Translations under genes and position numbers: made by a program
Notes under the pieces: model-generated
Databases searched by the model: none
Seen by the model: only the letters and a program-made list of their open reading frames with translations
What the model was told of the DNA's origin: nothing
Shown here: one piece after another, positions 1 to 10,661 of the stretch
How positions within the stretch are numbered: position 1 is the first letter of the stretch
Layout: every line of letters starts with the position of its first letter
Source: an uncultured Gammaproteobacteria bacterium
GTDB taxonomy: Bacteria; Pseudomonadota; Gammaproteobacteria; UBA4575
NCBI GenBank assembly: GCA_905479295.1
Contig: CAJQLY010000017.1
Coordinates: 76,380 to 125,459 of the forward strand
Direction of reading: 5' to 3'
Length of the DNA stretch: 49,080 nucleotides

Positions 1-398
<398 letters not shown>

Positions 399-399
<1 letters not shown>

Positions 400-1031
400 T
401 GAACGATAAAATCACGATCGCCATTTCTAAAGGACGGATCCTGGCAGATACCCTACCAGTACTAGAAAAGATGGGGATGGCACCGCTGGAAGATCTTGAT
501 ACAACACGTAAGTTATTGATCGATACCGAACATCCACAGGTACGTGTTGTCGTTGTACGTGCGACCGACGTGCCGACATATGTCCAATATGGTGCTGCTG
601 ACTTGGGCATTGCTGGTAAAGATGTCTTGATGGAGTCAGGTAGCGAAAGTCTCTATGAGTTAATGGATCTGGATATCTGCAAATGTAAATTGATGGTTGC
701 TGGTTATAAGGAGCCTAAACATGGTGCGCGGCGCATGCGCGTTGCAACAAAATATGTACATGTAGCACAAGAGTATTTTGCACAACAGGGTAAACAGGTT
801 GAAATCATTAAGCTGTACGGCTCGATGGAATTGGCGCCTATGACCGATCTTGCTGATATCATCGTAGACCTGGTCGATACTGGGAATACATTACGTGCAA
901 ATGGTTTAGAGCCTTTGGAACATATCGCCGATATCAGCTCACGGTTGGTTGCGAACAAGGCCTCAATGAAGGTGAAATTTGATACAATGCAGACCGTTGT
1001 TGAACAGTTTCGACAACACTTAACCGCTTAA
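399..1031 (+). CDS. hisG: ATP phosphoribosyltransferase (short form)
   Basis: '[22 protein letters not shown]', '[14 protein letters not shown]', '[16 protein letters not shown]'; follows murA. ATG at 399 preferred over 393. Confidence 0.95.
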
Positions 1032-1048
1032 GACTTAGGATTAAAGAG

Positions 1049-2122
1049 ATGAGTTACCAAACTGATGACCTCCGCATTATTGAGATGAAAGAAGTAAGTG
1101 CACCATCACAGGTGCATGCTGAATTTCCTATCTCAGAAGATGCTGCTCGCTGTGTGACGCAGGCACGAGATGATATTCAGAAGATCTTAAATGCCGATGA
1201 TGACCGTTTAGTGGTTATTGTTGGGCCTTGCTCTATCCATGATCCAGTTGCAGCACGTGAATATGCTGAGCGCTTGATGAAGCAGCGTGAGCTGTGGGCG
1301 GACGACCTGCACATTGTGATGCGTGTTTACTTTGAAAAGCCACGAACTACCGTAGGCTGGAAGGGGTTGATCAACGACCCTAAGCTGGATAACAGTTTTG
1401 AAATAAATACTGGTTTGCGTCTTGCACGCGAGTTATTACTAGACCTCAATAGTATGGGCATGCCAGCGGGTACCGAGTACTTAGATCTAATTAGTCCGCA
1501 ATATGTAGCTGATCTGGTGAGTTGGGGCGCGATTGGTGCTAGAACCACCGAAAGTCAGGTACATCGTGAACTTGCTTCTGGCCTATCCTGCCCAGTTGGT
1601 TTTAAAAATGCGACTGATGGCGGTCTGCAGGTCGCAGTTGATGCGATCGGTTCAGCCACTCGTCCACACCACTTCTTATCTGTTACTAAAGAAGGTAAAT
1701 CAGCGATCTTTTCTACCGCTGGTAATCCTGACTGCCATGTCATCTTACGCGGTGGCAAGGACACTAATTATGACGCGGCTAGTATTGAAGCCTCCTGTGC
1801 TGACTTAGAAAAAGCCAAACTACCAGCAGTGATCATGGTGGACTGTAGTCACGCTAATAGCTTGAAACAACACGATAAGCAGATGGAAGTAGGGGCTGAC
1901 ATTTGTGCTCAAATGAGTAAAGGTGAAAAACGTATTTTTGGCGTTATGATCGAGAGTCACTTGGTCGCTGGACGTCAGAATGTAGTCGATGGTAAGGCCG
2001 AGACTTACGGTCAAAGTGTGACTGATGCCTGTATTAACTGGGATCAGACTACTGTCCTGCTAGAACAGTTTGCAAAAGCTGTGCAGGCGCGTCGTATTAC
2101 GAACAAAAACACAGTCGCATAA
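1049..2122 (+). CDS. aroG: 3-deoxy-7-phosphoheptulonate (DAHP) synthase, AroF/G/H-type class I
   Basis: '[12 protein letters not shown]', '[21 protein letters not shown]', '[29 protein letters not shown]', 'ILRGGK', 'DCSHANS', 'GVMIESHL'. Isozyme class not resolvable by eye. Confidence 0.92.
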   Translation: MSYQTDDLRIIEMKEVSAPSQVHAEFPISEDAARCVTQARDDIQKILNADDDRLVVIVGPCSIHDPVAAREYAERLMKQRELWADDLHIVMRVYFEKPRTTVGWKGLINDPKLDNSFEINTGLRLARELLLDLNSMGMPAGTEYLDLISPQYVADLVSWGAIGARTTESQVHRELASGLSCPVGFKNATDGGLQVAVDAIGSATRPHHFLSVTKEGKSAIFSTAGNPDCHVILRGGKDTNYDAASIEASCADLEKAKLPAVIMVDCSHANSLKQHDKQMEVGADICAQMSKGEKRIFGVMIESHLVAGRQNVVDGKAETYGQSVTDACINWDQTTVLLEQFAKAVQARRITNKNTVA

Positions 2123-2133
2123 TAGCCGTGTTA

Positions 2134-3435
2134 ATGATTCGCAGATTGAACAGTCAAGCCGATGGGTTTTGGCAAGACTTTGATCAGATGTTGGATGCCA
2201 ATCTAGAAGGCGCCGGTGATGTGAATGCGACAGTGCAGGGTATCATCGACCGTGTCCGTTCAGAAGGTGATGCAGCGCTACTAGATTACACCCGACAGTT
2301 TGACCACTTAGATCTAACCACTGCCTCAGAGCTAGAAATTCCAAAGGCTGAGCTATTTAAGGCCTTGGAACAGATTGATCCAGCCCAACGTGATGCCTTA
2401 GAGCAGGCGCAAAAACGCATCTATGACTATGCCGAGAAGCAGGCAATGCAGTCTTGGCAGTACACTGATGACATGGGTAATGTCCTAGGACAGAAAATTA
2501 CAGCGGTGGATCGTGCCGGTGTCTATGTGCCAGGTGGCACTGCTGCGTATCCTTCTTCAGTGTTGATGAACGCCGTGCCAGCTAAGGTTGCTGGGGTTGA
2601 AGAAATCATCATGGTTGCCCCAACACCTAGCGGGAAGATTAATCAAACCGTGCTAGCTGCAGCTGCAGTTGCCGGTGTTGACCGTGTCTTTCGGATTGGT
2701 GGTGCGCAAGCAATTGCTGCTCTAGCCTATGGTACCGAGCAGGTGCCAGCAGTCGATAAGATTGTTGGTCCAGGGAATATCTATGTTGCAACAGCTAAGC
2801 GTATGGTGTTTGGTAAGGTTGGTATTGATATGGTCGCCGGGCCTTCTGAGGTACTTATTATTTGTGATGAGTCAGCTAATCCAGAATGGATTGCGATGGA
2901 CTTGTTCTCACAGGCTGAGCACGATGTACTAGCGCGTTCGACACTACTCTGTACCTCTGATCAGATGATCGAACAGGTAGCTGCTGAGATGGATCGATTA
3001 ATCGATGGATTAGAGCGTGCAGATATTGCACGACAATCGATTGAATCCTATGGTTGCTTAGTCAAAGTGAATGATTTGGCCGAAGCGGCAGAGATCTCTA
3101 ACCGTGCAGCACCAGAACATTTAGAGCTCTCAGTGGAAGACCCGCAGGCCTTGTTACCTTTGATTCGCCATGCTGGTGCTATCTTCATGGGACATCACAC
3201 ACCAGAGGTGTTTGGTGACTACTGTGCAGGGCCGAATCATGTGTTACCAACTAGTAGCACGGCACGATTTTCATCGCCTTTAGGGGTTTATGATTTTCAA
3301 AAACGTAGCACAGTACTGCAGTGCTCTGCTGAGGGCGGCCGACAGCTCAGTGGCGTTGCCAGTATTTTGGCGCGTAGCGAAGGGCTGACTGCACATGCAC
3401 GTTCAGCAGAATATCGGGCTGAGTTGAAAGACTAA
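2134..3435 (+). CDS. hisD: histidinol dehydrogenase
   Basis: '[30 protein letters not shown]', '[17 protein letters not shown]', '[11 protein letters not shown]', 'AEHDVLARS', '[27 protein letters not shown]'. ORF opens with GTG at 2128; ATG at 2134 likely. Confidence 0.95.
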   Translation: MIRRLNSQADGFWQDFDQMLDANLEGAGDVNATVQGIIDRVRSEGDAALLDYTRQFDHLDLTTASELEIPKAELFKALEQIDPAQRDALEQAQKRIYDYAEKQAMQSWQYTDDMGNVLGQKITAVDRAGVYVPGGTAAYPSSVLMNAVPAKVAGVEEIIMVAPTPSGKINQTVLAAAAVAGVDRVFRIGGAQAIAALAYGTEQVPAVDKIVGPGNIYVATAKRMVFGKVGIDMVAGPSEVLIICDESANPEWIAMDLFSQAEHDVLARSTLLCTSDQMIEQVAAEMDRLIDGLERADIARQSIESYGCLVKVNDLAEAAEISNRAAPEHLELSVEDPQALLPLIRHAGAIFMGHHTPEVFGDYCAGPNHVLPTSSTARFSSPLGVYDFQKRSTVLQCSAEGGRQLSGVASILARSEGLTAHARSAEYRAELKD

Positions 3436-3453
3436 TGCTGTCCTACTTGGAGC

Positions 3454-4536
3454 ATGGTAATGGCCTCTAGTCTCGATCGTTTACGTCCAGAGCTACTTAA
3501 GCTAAGCGCCTATCAGGTGGCTGATGCCAGTGGGTTGATTAAGCTGGATGCGATGGAAAACCCCTATGATTGGCCGCCAGAGTTGCGCCAAGCGTGGCAA
3601 CAGCATTTGGCGCAAGCAAAGCTTAATCGCTACCCACAGCCAGACCCTATCGCGTTGAAAGAGAAGTTACGTTCACGTTTTGGCCCACATAGCGACGCTG
3701 CCATTATGTTAGGTAATGGCTCTGATGAGTTGATTCAATTGCTCGCGCTAGCAGTGGCAAAGCCAGGTGCCTGTGCGCTGAATGTTAGCCCGAGCTTCTC
3801 GATGTATACCATTATTGCGGAATTGGTCGGTCTGAAGAGTGTGGTGGTTGATTTAGATCAACAGTTTGAACTCAATATGGACGCCATATTAGCCGCCATA
3901 GCCGAGCATGATCCGGCCCTGATTTTTCTAGCCTATCCTAATAACCCAACGGGTAATCTCTGGCCACGTGAGGATATCTATCGCATCCTCGAAGCCAGCT
4001 CTGGCCTGGTTGTGATCGATGAGGCCTATGGCCCATTTGCTGCCGATAGCTTTACCGATGATCTGGTGCGTTATGAAAATGCTTTACTATTACGGACAGC
4101 CTCTAAACTGGGTTTAGCCGGTATTCGTTTCGGCTGGCTTGCGGCGGCACCGACACTGATGGCAGAGCTAAATAAGATCCGTTTACCCTATAATATCAAT
4201 GAGTTAACGCAGCTGACAATGGATTTTGCTCTAGACCATTACGAGGTTTTTGCGCAACAGGCAGAACAAATATGCGCCTCTCGTAGTCGCATGCTAGAGG
4301 CCTTGCAGGTGTTAGAGGGTGTTGAGGTTTATCCAAGTGAAGCTAATTTTGTGCTTATTCGCTTACTGCAAAAAGATGCGACTGAGCTGTTTCAACAGCT
4401 GCGTGATGAAGATGCTATCTTGATTAAAAACCTGTCACAACAAGTGGGATTAGCACAATGTCTGCGTTTAACCGTTGGTACAGAGACTGAAAATCAGGCA
4501 CTTTGTGAAGCGATTACGCGAAGGCTTGCAGCCTAA
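3454..4536 (+). CDS. hisC: histidinol-phosphate aminotransferase
   Basis: PLP aminotransferase motifs 'LGNGSDELIQLLALAVA', 'YPNNPTGNLW', 'VVIDEAYGPFA', 'LRTASKLGLAGIRFGWL'; follows hisD. Confidence 0.93.
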   Translation: MVMASSLDRLRPELLKLSAYQVADASGLIKLDAMENPYDWPPELRQAWQQHLAQAKLNRYPQPDPIALKEKLRSRFGPHSDAAIMLGNGSDELIQLLALAVAKPGACALNVSPSFSMYTIIAELVGLKSVVVDLDQQFELNMDAILAAIAEHDPALIFLAYPNNPTGNLWPREDIYRILEASSGLVVIDEAYGPFAADSFTDDLVRYENALLLRTASKLGLAGIRFGWLAAAPTLMAELNKIRLPYNINELTQLTMDFALDHYEVFAQQAEQICASRSRMLEALQVLEGVEVYPSEANFVLIRLLQKDATELFQQLRDEDAILIKNLSQQVGLAQCLRLTVGTETENQALCEAITRRLAA

Positions 4537-4572
4537 CTAAGTGCCAAGCATCTAGTTGCTAAAATAGGCTGA

Positions 4573-5742
4573 TTAATAGGTTTTAGAACCATAAACTGGG
4601 CGTTCGCCTACGCGAATACTGAGCTCAAAGTGGTGGCCGTCGCGGAATCCTGTAATAGTTAAATCTTGTCCAGGCTTATAAGTGATCACCTTATCCAGTA
4701 CCTCCCGCTGATATTCGATCGGTTCGTTATTAATAGTCGTAATGATGTCACCAGGATAGAGATTGGCGAGATGAGCTGGGCCGCTGCGAACAACACCAGA
4801 GACGAGTACGCCACGGATGTCATCTAAGGCGAAAGACTCCCGCAGTTGAGCGGATATATTTTGCACGCGCACACCAAGCCAACCACGAATAACGTGTCCA
4901 TTCTCAATGATCTGTGTCATCACGTCCTTGGCTAAAAAAACGGGTACTGCAAAACCGATACCGACTGAGCCGCCATTACTGGATGAAATCAGCGTATTAA
5001 TACCAATTAAATCACCGTGTGCATTAATCAATGCGCCACCTGAGTTTCCTGGGTTAATTGCAGCATCTGTTTGGATATAGTTCTCGAATACATTGACACC
5101 GACTTGATTACGTCCGGTTGCGCTAATAATCCCTTGGGTGACGGTCTGGCCGACACCAAAGGGGTTGCCAATAGCAAGTACGACATCACCGACGGCAAGA
5201 TTCTGTGTCTGTGCTAAATGGATGCTGGGTAAACGCTCGGCTTCAATCTTGAGTACTGCCAAATCGGTCTCAGGGTCGACGCCGACGGCTAGGGCGTGGA
5301 AACGTCGGCCATCTTGCAGGGCGACCTCGATCTCAGCAGCATTTTCAATTACATGGTTACTGGTCAAGATATGACCCTGTGGGCTCACAATCACGCCTGA
5401 ACCTAGTTTAGTAGCTTGTTGATCCTTCTGATTATAGGGATCACGCAGAAAGCGCTGCATTTCGGTAGAGCTGAATGGCAGGGTGCGTCTACCAGGTAGT
5501 AATTTTTTAGTATAGATATTGACCACAGCAGGTGCTGCACGTGAAACCGCAGCAGCATAGGAATAGGGGCCAGCTGAACTTTGTATGGTAGGGCTTACTT
5601 CGTGAAAAACAGGGCCAGAGTTGAATCTGAGGCCTTGCCAGGTATTAGGTAGCATCACGATCACAATGATAGCTGCAAGTACACCGATTGCAGCTGATTT
5701 AAGGGTGAAGGTTAGGACTGTTCTTAATGCCATTTGTTGCAC
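4573..5742 (-). CDS. DegS/AlgW-like periplasmic trypsin-like serine protease, N-terminal TM plus one PDZ domain
   Basis: 'GSGVIVSPQGHILTSNHVIENA', 'DLAVLKIE', 'DAAINPGNSGGALINAHGDLIGINT'; C-terminal PDZ 'GVLVSGVVRSGPAHLANLYPGDIITTINNEPI'; single N-terminal TM helix. Confidence 0.9.
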   Translation of the reverse strand: MQQMALRTVLTFTLKSAAIGVLAAIIVIVMLPNTWQGLRFNSGPVFHEVSPTIQSSAGPYSYAAAVSRAAPAVVNIYTKKLLPGRRTLPFSSTEMQRFLRDPYNQKDQQATKLGSGVIVSPQGHILTSNHVIENAAEIEVALQDGRRFHALAVGVDPETDLAVLKIEAERLPSIHLAQTQNLAVGDVVLAIGNPFGVGQTVTQGIISATGRNQVGVNVFENYIQTDAAINPGNSGGALINAHGDLIGINTLISSSNGGSVGIGFAVPVFLAKDVMTQIIENGHVIRGWLGVRVQNISAQLRESFALDDIRGVLVSGVVRSGPAHLANLYPGDIITTINNEPIEYQREVLDKVITYKPGQDLTITGFRDGHHFELSIRVGERPVYGSKTY

Positions 5743-5757
5743 CCTATCACGTCATCT

Positions 5758-5771
5758 GGCTGACGTCAGCC
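5758..5771. promoter_or_regulatory. Perfect 14-bp palindrome GGCTGACGTCAGCC in the degS-like/nif3 divergent intergenic region
   Basis: Exact self-reverse-complement in the 72-bp spacer, upstream of a TATAGT -10-like hexamer at 5786-5791. Confidence 0.5.
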
Positions 5772-5814
5772 GGCAGTCTTGGTACTATAGTGACCCCTCA
5801 TAGCAGGCCATTAG

Positions 5815-6573
5815 ATGTCGACCATTCAACAACTTAGCAATTACTGCGCGCAATATCTGAAGATTCAAGATTTTCGGGATTACTGTCCCAATGGTCTACA
5901 GGTGGAAGGACGCACTGAGGTAAAGAAGCTCGCTACTGGCGTAACCGCTAGTCTGTCATTTATCGAACAGGCTTTAGAATGGGGCGCCGATGCATTATTA
6001 GTACATCATGGTTATTTTTGGAAAAATGAAGATGCCACGATTACAGGGATTAAGAAGCGCCGTCTTCAACGTCTTTTAACCGAAGATGTCAGTCTACTAG
6101 CCTACCATTTACCCCTAGATGCGCATGCGGAGGTCGGAAATAACGCCTGTTTAGCCGCAATGCTTGGTATTGATGACTTAGAGCCATTGCAGACAGGTGT
6201 CAGACGCAGTGTAGGCAATGTAGGTACCTTGGCTCAGGATACAGGCGTAAACGATTTTGTAGCACGCTGTCAGCAGGTTTTAGGCCGTGATGTGCTGCAC
6301 ATCAACAGTGGTGCTGCAAATATTCGCCGTGTTGCCCTATGCACAGGAGGTGCGCAGGCGATGATTGATGATGCTGTACGGGTGCAGGCTGACCTGTATT
6401 TAACCGGTGAAATCTCAGAACAGACCGTACATATAGCAAGAGAAGCCGGTATACACTTTATTGCGGCAGGGCATCATGCGACCGAGCGCTACGGTGCACA
6501 GGCATTAGGTAAGCATCTGGAACAGGAATTTAATCTCATACACCGCTTTTTTGATATTGATAATCCCGCCTGA
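5815..6573 (+). CDS. Nif3-like dinuclear metal center protein (YbgI family)
   Basis: 'DYCPNGLQVEG', 'GADALLVHHGYFWKNE', 'LLAYHLPLDAHAEVGNNACLA', 'DLYLTGEISEQTVHIAREAGIHFIAAGHHATERYG'. Confidence 0.93.
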   Translation: MSTIQQLSNYCAQYLKIQDFRDYCPNGLQVEGRTEVKKLATGVTASLSFIEQALEWGADALLVHHGYFWKNEDATITGIKKRRLQRLLTEDVSLLAYHLPLDAHAEVGNNACLAAMLGIDDLEPLQTGVRRSVGNVGTLAQDTGVNDFVARCQQVLGRDVLHINSGAANIRRVALCTGGAQAMIDDAVRVQADLYLTGEISEQTVHIAREAGIHFIAAGHHATERYGAQALGKHLEQEFNLIHRFFDIDNPA

Positions 6574-6720
6574 AAATGGGATAAACCTTAACGTTTTTTA
6601 GACACTGGACCATCCTAGCGCGCATTTTGGTAGGTTTAGTATTTTAGGTCGCCACTTAACTGCCTAATATAAGTGTAGGGTGGGGCCGGAATTTGATTTG
6701 GTAATCTTAAGGAGACATGC

Positions 6721-7323
6721 ATGACTAAACACGTTGTTGATACTAGTCGTCGAAAAATGCTGACGACCAGTGCAAGCGTTGTTGGAGCGGTCGGAGCAGC
6801 GGTAACGCTATGGCCTTTCGTTTCTACTATGGGCCCAAGTGCACGCGCACTCGCTGCCGGCGCCCCCGTTGAAATCGATGTGAGCAAACTCGAGCCAGGA
6901 CAAAAGATTCAAGTTGAATGGCGCCGTAAGCCTGTTTGGATTATCCGCCGTTCAGATGACATGCTTGCTACTCTAGGTACGATGGACGATCGCTTACGTG
7001 ATCCAAATTCCACAGCGCCTGAGATGCAGCCTGTATTTGCACAAAATGAAACACGATCACTTAAGCCTGAAATTCTTGTTTTAGTCGGTATTTGCACTCA
7101 CTTGGGCTGTTCTCCAACATTCCGTCCAGAGATTGCGCCAGAAGATATGGGGCCTGATTGGGTCGGTGGTTTCTATTGCCCATGCCATGGCTCACGTTTT
7201 GATTTGTCTGGCCGGGTCTACAAGAACGTTCCAGCAAACAACAATTTAGAGGTTCCTCCTTATCAATACCTTAGCGATAAGGTTCTATTGATTGGTGTGA
7301 ATGCCGAAGAAGGAGCTGCGTAA
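6721..7323 (+). CDS. petA: ubiquinol-cytochrome c reductase Rieske iron-sulfur subunit
   Basis: Tat-like 'SRRKML' N-terminus; Rieske ligands 'CTHLGC' and 'CPCHGS'; AAGGAGA upstream of ATG. Confidence 0.97.
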   Translation: MTKHVVDTSRRKMLTTSASVVGAVGAAVTLWPFVSTMGPSARALAAGAPVEIDVSKLEPGQKIQVEWRRKPVWIIRRSDDMLATLGTMDDRLRDPNSTAPEMQPVFAQNETRSLKPEILVLVGICTHLGCSPTFRPEIAPEDMGPDWVGGFYCPCHGSRFDLSGRVYKNVPANNNLEVPPYQYLSDKVLLIGVNAEEGAA

Positions 7324-8714
7324 TGAGTAAGGAAAAACAAGGAGTTCTCGGTTGGGTAGACGAGCGTCTACCTATTGTCGAATTTTGGGAGGCTCACCTC
7401 TCTAAATATTATGCACCTAAGAACTTTAACTTTTGGTATTTCTTTGGTTCGTTAGCTTTATTAATACTGGTTATGCAGATTCTTACCGGTATTTTCCTGA
7501 CCATGCACTACAAGCCAGACGCTGAATTGGCCTTTGCCTCTGTCGAATACATCATGCGTGATGTTAATTGGGGTTGGTTGATACGTTATATGCATTCAAC
7601 TGGTGCATCTGCGTTCTTTGTCGTGGTCTATATGCATATGTTGCGCGGTCTAATGTATGGCTCGTTCAAGCAACCACGTGAATTAATTTGGTTATTTGGT
7701 GTCTTGATCTACGTCTGCCTAATGGCAGAAGCATTCATGGGTTACTTATTGCCATGGGGTCAGATGTCATACTGGGGTGCACAGGTTATTGTGAACTTAT
7801 TTGGTACAATTCCAGTTATCGGTGATCAGCTAGCGCTATTCATTCGTGGTGACTATGTTGTTTCAGATGCCACTCTAAACCGCTTCTTTGCATTGCATGT
7901 GATCGCTGTGCCTATTGTTCTTCTCGGTTTGGTTGTTGCTCATATCGCTGCACTACATACCGTTGGTTCTAATAATCCAGACGGCGTTGAAATCAAAAAG
8001 AACAAGGGCGCTGATGGTATTCCTCTAGATGGTATTCCATTCCACCCGTACTACACCGTGAAAGATATCGTTGGTGTGGTGGTGTTCCTATTCTTATTCT
8101 CTATCGTGGTCTTCTATTTCCCTGAAATGAATGGCTACTTCTTAGAGCATGCGAACTTTGAGCCAGCAAATCCATTAGCGACACCGGAGCATATTGCCCC
8201 AGTCTGGTACTTCACGCCGTTCTATACCGTATTGCGTGCCATACCGAATCCGTTCGGTGGTGTTGTTGCGATGGGTGCGGCGGTAATGATCTTATTCTTC
8301 CTACCTTGGATTGATAAGAATAAAGTGAAATCAATTCGCTACCGTTCTGTTCTATATAAGGTCAACCTAGCGGTATTCTTAGTCGCATTTGTTTGGTTGG
8401 GTTACCTTGGTATGCAAGGTGTTACTCCAATGCGTTCGGAAATGGCATTACGTATGTCTGAGCTGTACTTCCTATTCTTTGTCGTTTTAGGTGTTTATAG
8501 CACTAACCGTTCAGCGTTCTACTACATCAAGTGGTTTGTCATTATTATCGGTATTATTAGTGCCTATGACCTCTACCGTAGTAATGCTGAAATTGCCGCT
8601 TTAGTATGGCAAACCTGGTTGGTCCCAGTGGCCTTCCTTGTTGTTGCTTTACTTGGTGCAGCATTTACAAACTTAGATCAGGATAAAACAGTTCCAGAGA
8701 GGGTCACCGAATGA
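7323..8714 (+). CDS. petB: ubiquinol-cytochrome c reductase cytochrome b
   Basis: 'FFGSLALLILVMQILTGIFLTMHYKP', 'YMHSTGASAFFVVVYMHMLRG', 'GYLLPWGQMSYWGAQVI', 'PEHIAPVWYFTPFYTVLRAIPN'; multiple TM segments. Confidence 0.97.
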   Translation: MSKEKQGVLGWVDERLPIVEFWEAHLSKYYAPKNFNFWYFFGSLALLILVMQILTGIFLTMHYKPDAELAFASVEYIMRDVNWGWLIRYMHSTGASAFFVVVYMHMLRGLMYGSFKQPRELIWLFGVLIYVCLMAEAFMGYLLPWGQMSYWGAQVIVNLFGTIPVIGDQLALFIRGDYVVSDATLNRFFALHVIAVPIVLLGLVVAHIAALHTVGSNNPDGVEIKKNKGADGIPLDGIPFHPYYTVKDIVGVVVFLFLFSIVVFYFPEMNGYFLEHANFEPANPLATPEHIAPVWYFTPFYTVLRAIPNPFGGVVAMGAAVMILFFLPWIDKNKVKSIRYRSVLYKVNLAVFLVAFVWLGYLGMQGVTPMRSEMALRMSELYFLFFVVLGVYSTNRSAFYYIKWFVIIIGIISAYDLYRSNAEIAALVWQTWLVPVAFLVVALLGAAFTNLDQDKTVPERVTE

Positions 8715-9466
8715 AATCATTAGCTCGTTTAATCGTTTCGGCGATCGTACTTAGCACTTCCACCAGCTTCGCCGCTGGTGGTAATGCCCCGGCATTCCAC
8801 GTCAATATAGATATGGATAACCGTGCGTCCTTGCAGCGTGGTGCAACATTATTTGTGAACCGTTGTTTGTCTTGTCACTCAGCAGAGTTTAGTCGCTACA
8901 ACCGTGTAGCAGATGACTTAGGTATTCCACAGGCCGTGATGGAAGAAAATATGATCTTTACAGGTCGTAAGTTCGGTCAAACCATGACGGTTGCGATGAC
9001 TACAGAGAACGCAACAGAATGGTTTGGTGCACCGCCACCTGACTTGAGCGTTAAGGCACGTGCCCGTGGTGCTGATTGGATCTACAGCTTTCTTAAAGGT
9101 TACTACGTCAGTGAAGATTCACCTCGTGGTGTTGATAACCTAATGTTGCCAGGTACTGCTATGCCGCATGTGTTGTGGGATTTGCAAGGCTATCAGGCAC
9201 TGAAGGCTGTTGATCACCAAGATGAACATGCGGATAGTGGTCATGCTGCTGCTCCTGCATCACCGTTTGAATTGGTGCAAGAAGGTAAGATGGCGGCTGT
9301 TCAGTATGACCGTGCAATGACTGATTTGGTGAACTACTTGGTCTACATGGCGGAACCCGCTCAGTTGAAACGTAAATCAGTTGGTGTAGGTGTGTTATTC
9401 TTCCTCGCTGCATTTGGTGTTATTGCGTACTTCCTGAAGAAAGAATTCTGGAAAGATATTCATTAA
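8711..9466 (+). CDS. petC: ubiquinol-cytochrome c reductase cytochrome c1
   Basis: Signal peptide, haem site 'CLSCH', 'PPPDLSVKARARGADWIYSFLKGYY', C-terminal TM 'VGVGVLFFLAAFGVIAYFLKKEFWKDIH'; overlaps petB by 4 nt. Confidence 0.96.
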   Translation: MKSLARLIVSAIVLSTSTSFAAGGNAPAFHVNIDMDNRASLQRGATLFVNRCLSCHSAEFSRYNRVADDLGIPQAVMEENMIFTGRKFGQTMTVAMTTENATEWFGAPPPDLSVKARARGADWIYSFLKGYYVSEDSPRGVDNLMLPGTAMPHVLWDLQGYQALKAVDHQDEHADSGHAAAPASPFELVQEGKMAAVQYDRAMTDLVNYLVYMAEPAQLKRKSVGVGVLFFLAAFGVIAYFLKKEFWKDIH

Positions 9467-9503
9467 TACTGACCATAACAAAGCAATTTAACCGAGGTTC
9501 TTT

Positions 9504-10136
9504 ATGGCTTTAATCGCGAATAGGCGGTCTGTAATGACCTTGTTTTCTGATCCAGTGTGCATGCATAGTCATCGCACACGGATCGTGCTTGCTGAGAAAG
9601 ATATTACAGCCGATGTTATTCATATCGATCCGAATAACAAACCTGAGGATTTATTTGCTTTAAATCCTTATAACTCAGTGCCCACCATAGTTGATCGTGA
9701 TTTAGTGCTTTACGATTCGCGTGTGATTATGGAATATTTCGATGAGCGTTTTCCGCATCCACCTTTGATGCCGGTAGACCCTGTGTCACGTTCAAAATCA
9801 CGCCTAGCACTTTTCCACATTGAAAAAGATTGGTGTGCACCAGTAGAAAAGGTTCTTCACGGCACCGTCGTACAACAAGAAAAGGCGCGCAAAGTCTTGA
9901 CTGATAGCATGGTGAGTTCTCTAGAGATCTTTGAAGCCAAACCTTATTTCTTAAGTGATGACTTCAGTTTGGTGGATTGCACTTTGGCACCTCTAATGTG
10001 GCGGTTACCACTATTAGGGATTGAGATACCTAAACAAAGTAAGGCAATTCATGAGTACTGTGAACGTGTCTTTAGTCGCGAGTCATTCATCAGTAGTCTG
10101 ACTGAAGAAGAGCTCGAGATGCGCCCAGTAGAATAA
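9504..10136 (+). CDS. sspA: stringent starvation protein A (GST-fold)
   Basis: 'MTLFSDPVCMHSHRTRIVLAEKDI', 'LNPYNSVPTIVDRDLVLYDSRVIMEYFDERFPHPPL'; followed by sspB. Confidence 0.93.
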   Translation: MALIANRRSVMTLFSDPVCMHSHRTRIVLAEKDITADVIHIDPNNKPEDLFALNPYNSVPTIVDRDLVLYDSRVIMEYFDERFPHPPLMPVDPVSRSKSRLALFHIEKDWCAPVEKVLHGTVVQQEKARKVLTDSMVSSLEIFEAKPYFLSDDFSLVDCTLAPLMWRLPLLGIEIPKQSKAIHEYCERVFSRESFISSLTEEELEMRPVE

Positions 10137-10228
10137 ATACTGTTAACACAGTGTGTCTTGCATTCTCTACAAGCGCGCTGTGTTTAATTTGAGTAAGCCC
10201 ACTCCTTTACCTCGTTGTTACCAACACT

Positions 10229-10621
10229 ATGACTTCATCACGGCCTTATCTAGTTCGCGCTATTTTTGAGTGGATTCTTGATAACGATATGACACCCCAT
10301 TTACTGGTCGATTGTCAGAATGAGCATGTGATTATACCTAGGCAACATGAACAAGACGGCCAAATTGTTTTGAATGTCAGTCCTGGTGCCGTACAAAATT
10401 TAGACCTTGGTAACGAGGCAATTGTCTTTGATGCACGCTTTAGTGGTGAGAGTGTTGCTATATATGTGCCGATTGCTTATGTCTTGGCTATTTATACGCG
10501 TGAAAATGGGCAGGGCATGATGTTTAATGAAGGTGATCAGAACACACCACCACCAGATGTGGATCAACCTGATCCTGATCAACCACCTCCACGTCGGCCT
10601 CATTTAAAAGTAATTAAATAA
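10229..10621 (+). CDS. sspB: ClpXP protease specificity-enhancing factor SspB
   Basis: 'PYLVRAIFEWILDNDMTPHLLVD', 'ARFSGESVAIYVPIAYVLAIYTRENGQGM', Pro/Asp-rich linker and C-terminal 'RRPHLKVIK' resembling the ClpX-binding tail. Confidence 0.93.
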   Translation: MTSSRPYLVRAIFEWILDNDMTPHLLVDCQNEHVIIPRQHEQDGQIVLNVSPGAVQNLDLGNEAIVFDARFSGESVAIYVPIAYVLAIYTRENGQGMMFNEGDQNTPPPDVDQPDPDQPPPRRPHLKVIK

Positions 10622-10661
10622 GCGCATTGCATGAAGCTAGATAGCCTAGCTTATCAGGAGC

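Noticed and set aside
4529-4571. Inverted repeat CAGCCTA...TAGGCTG between hisC and the degS-like gene
   Set aside because: The loop is about 29 nt and there is no T-run; too weak to call a terminator.
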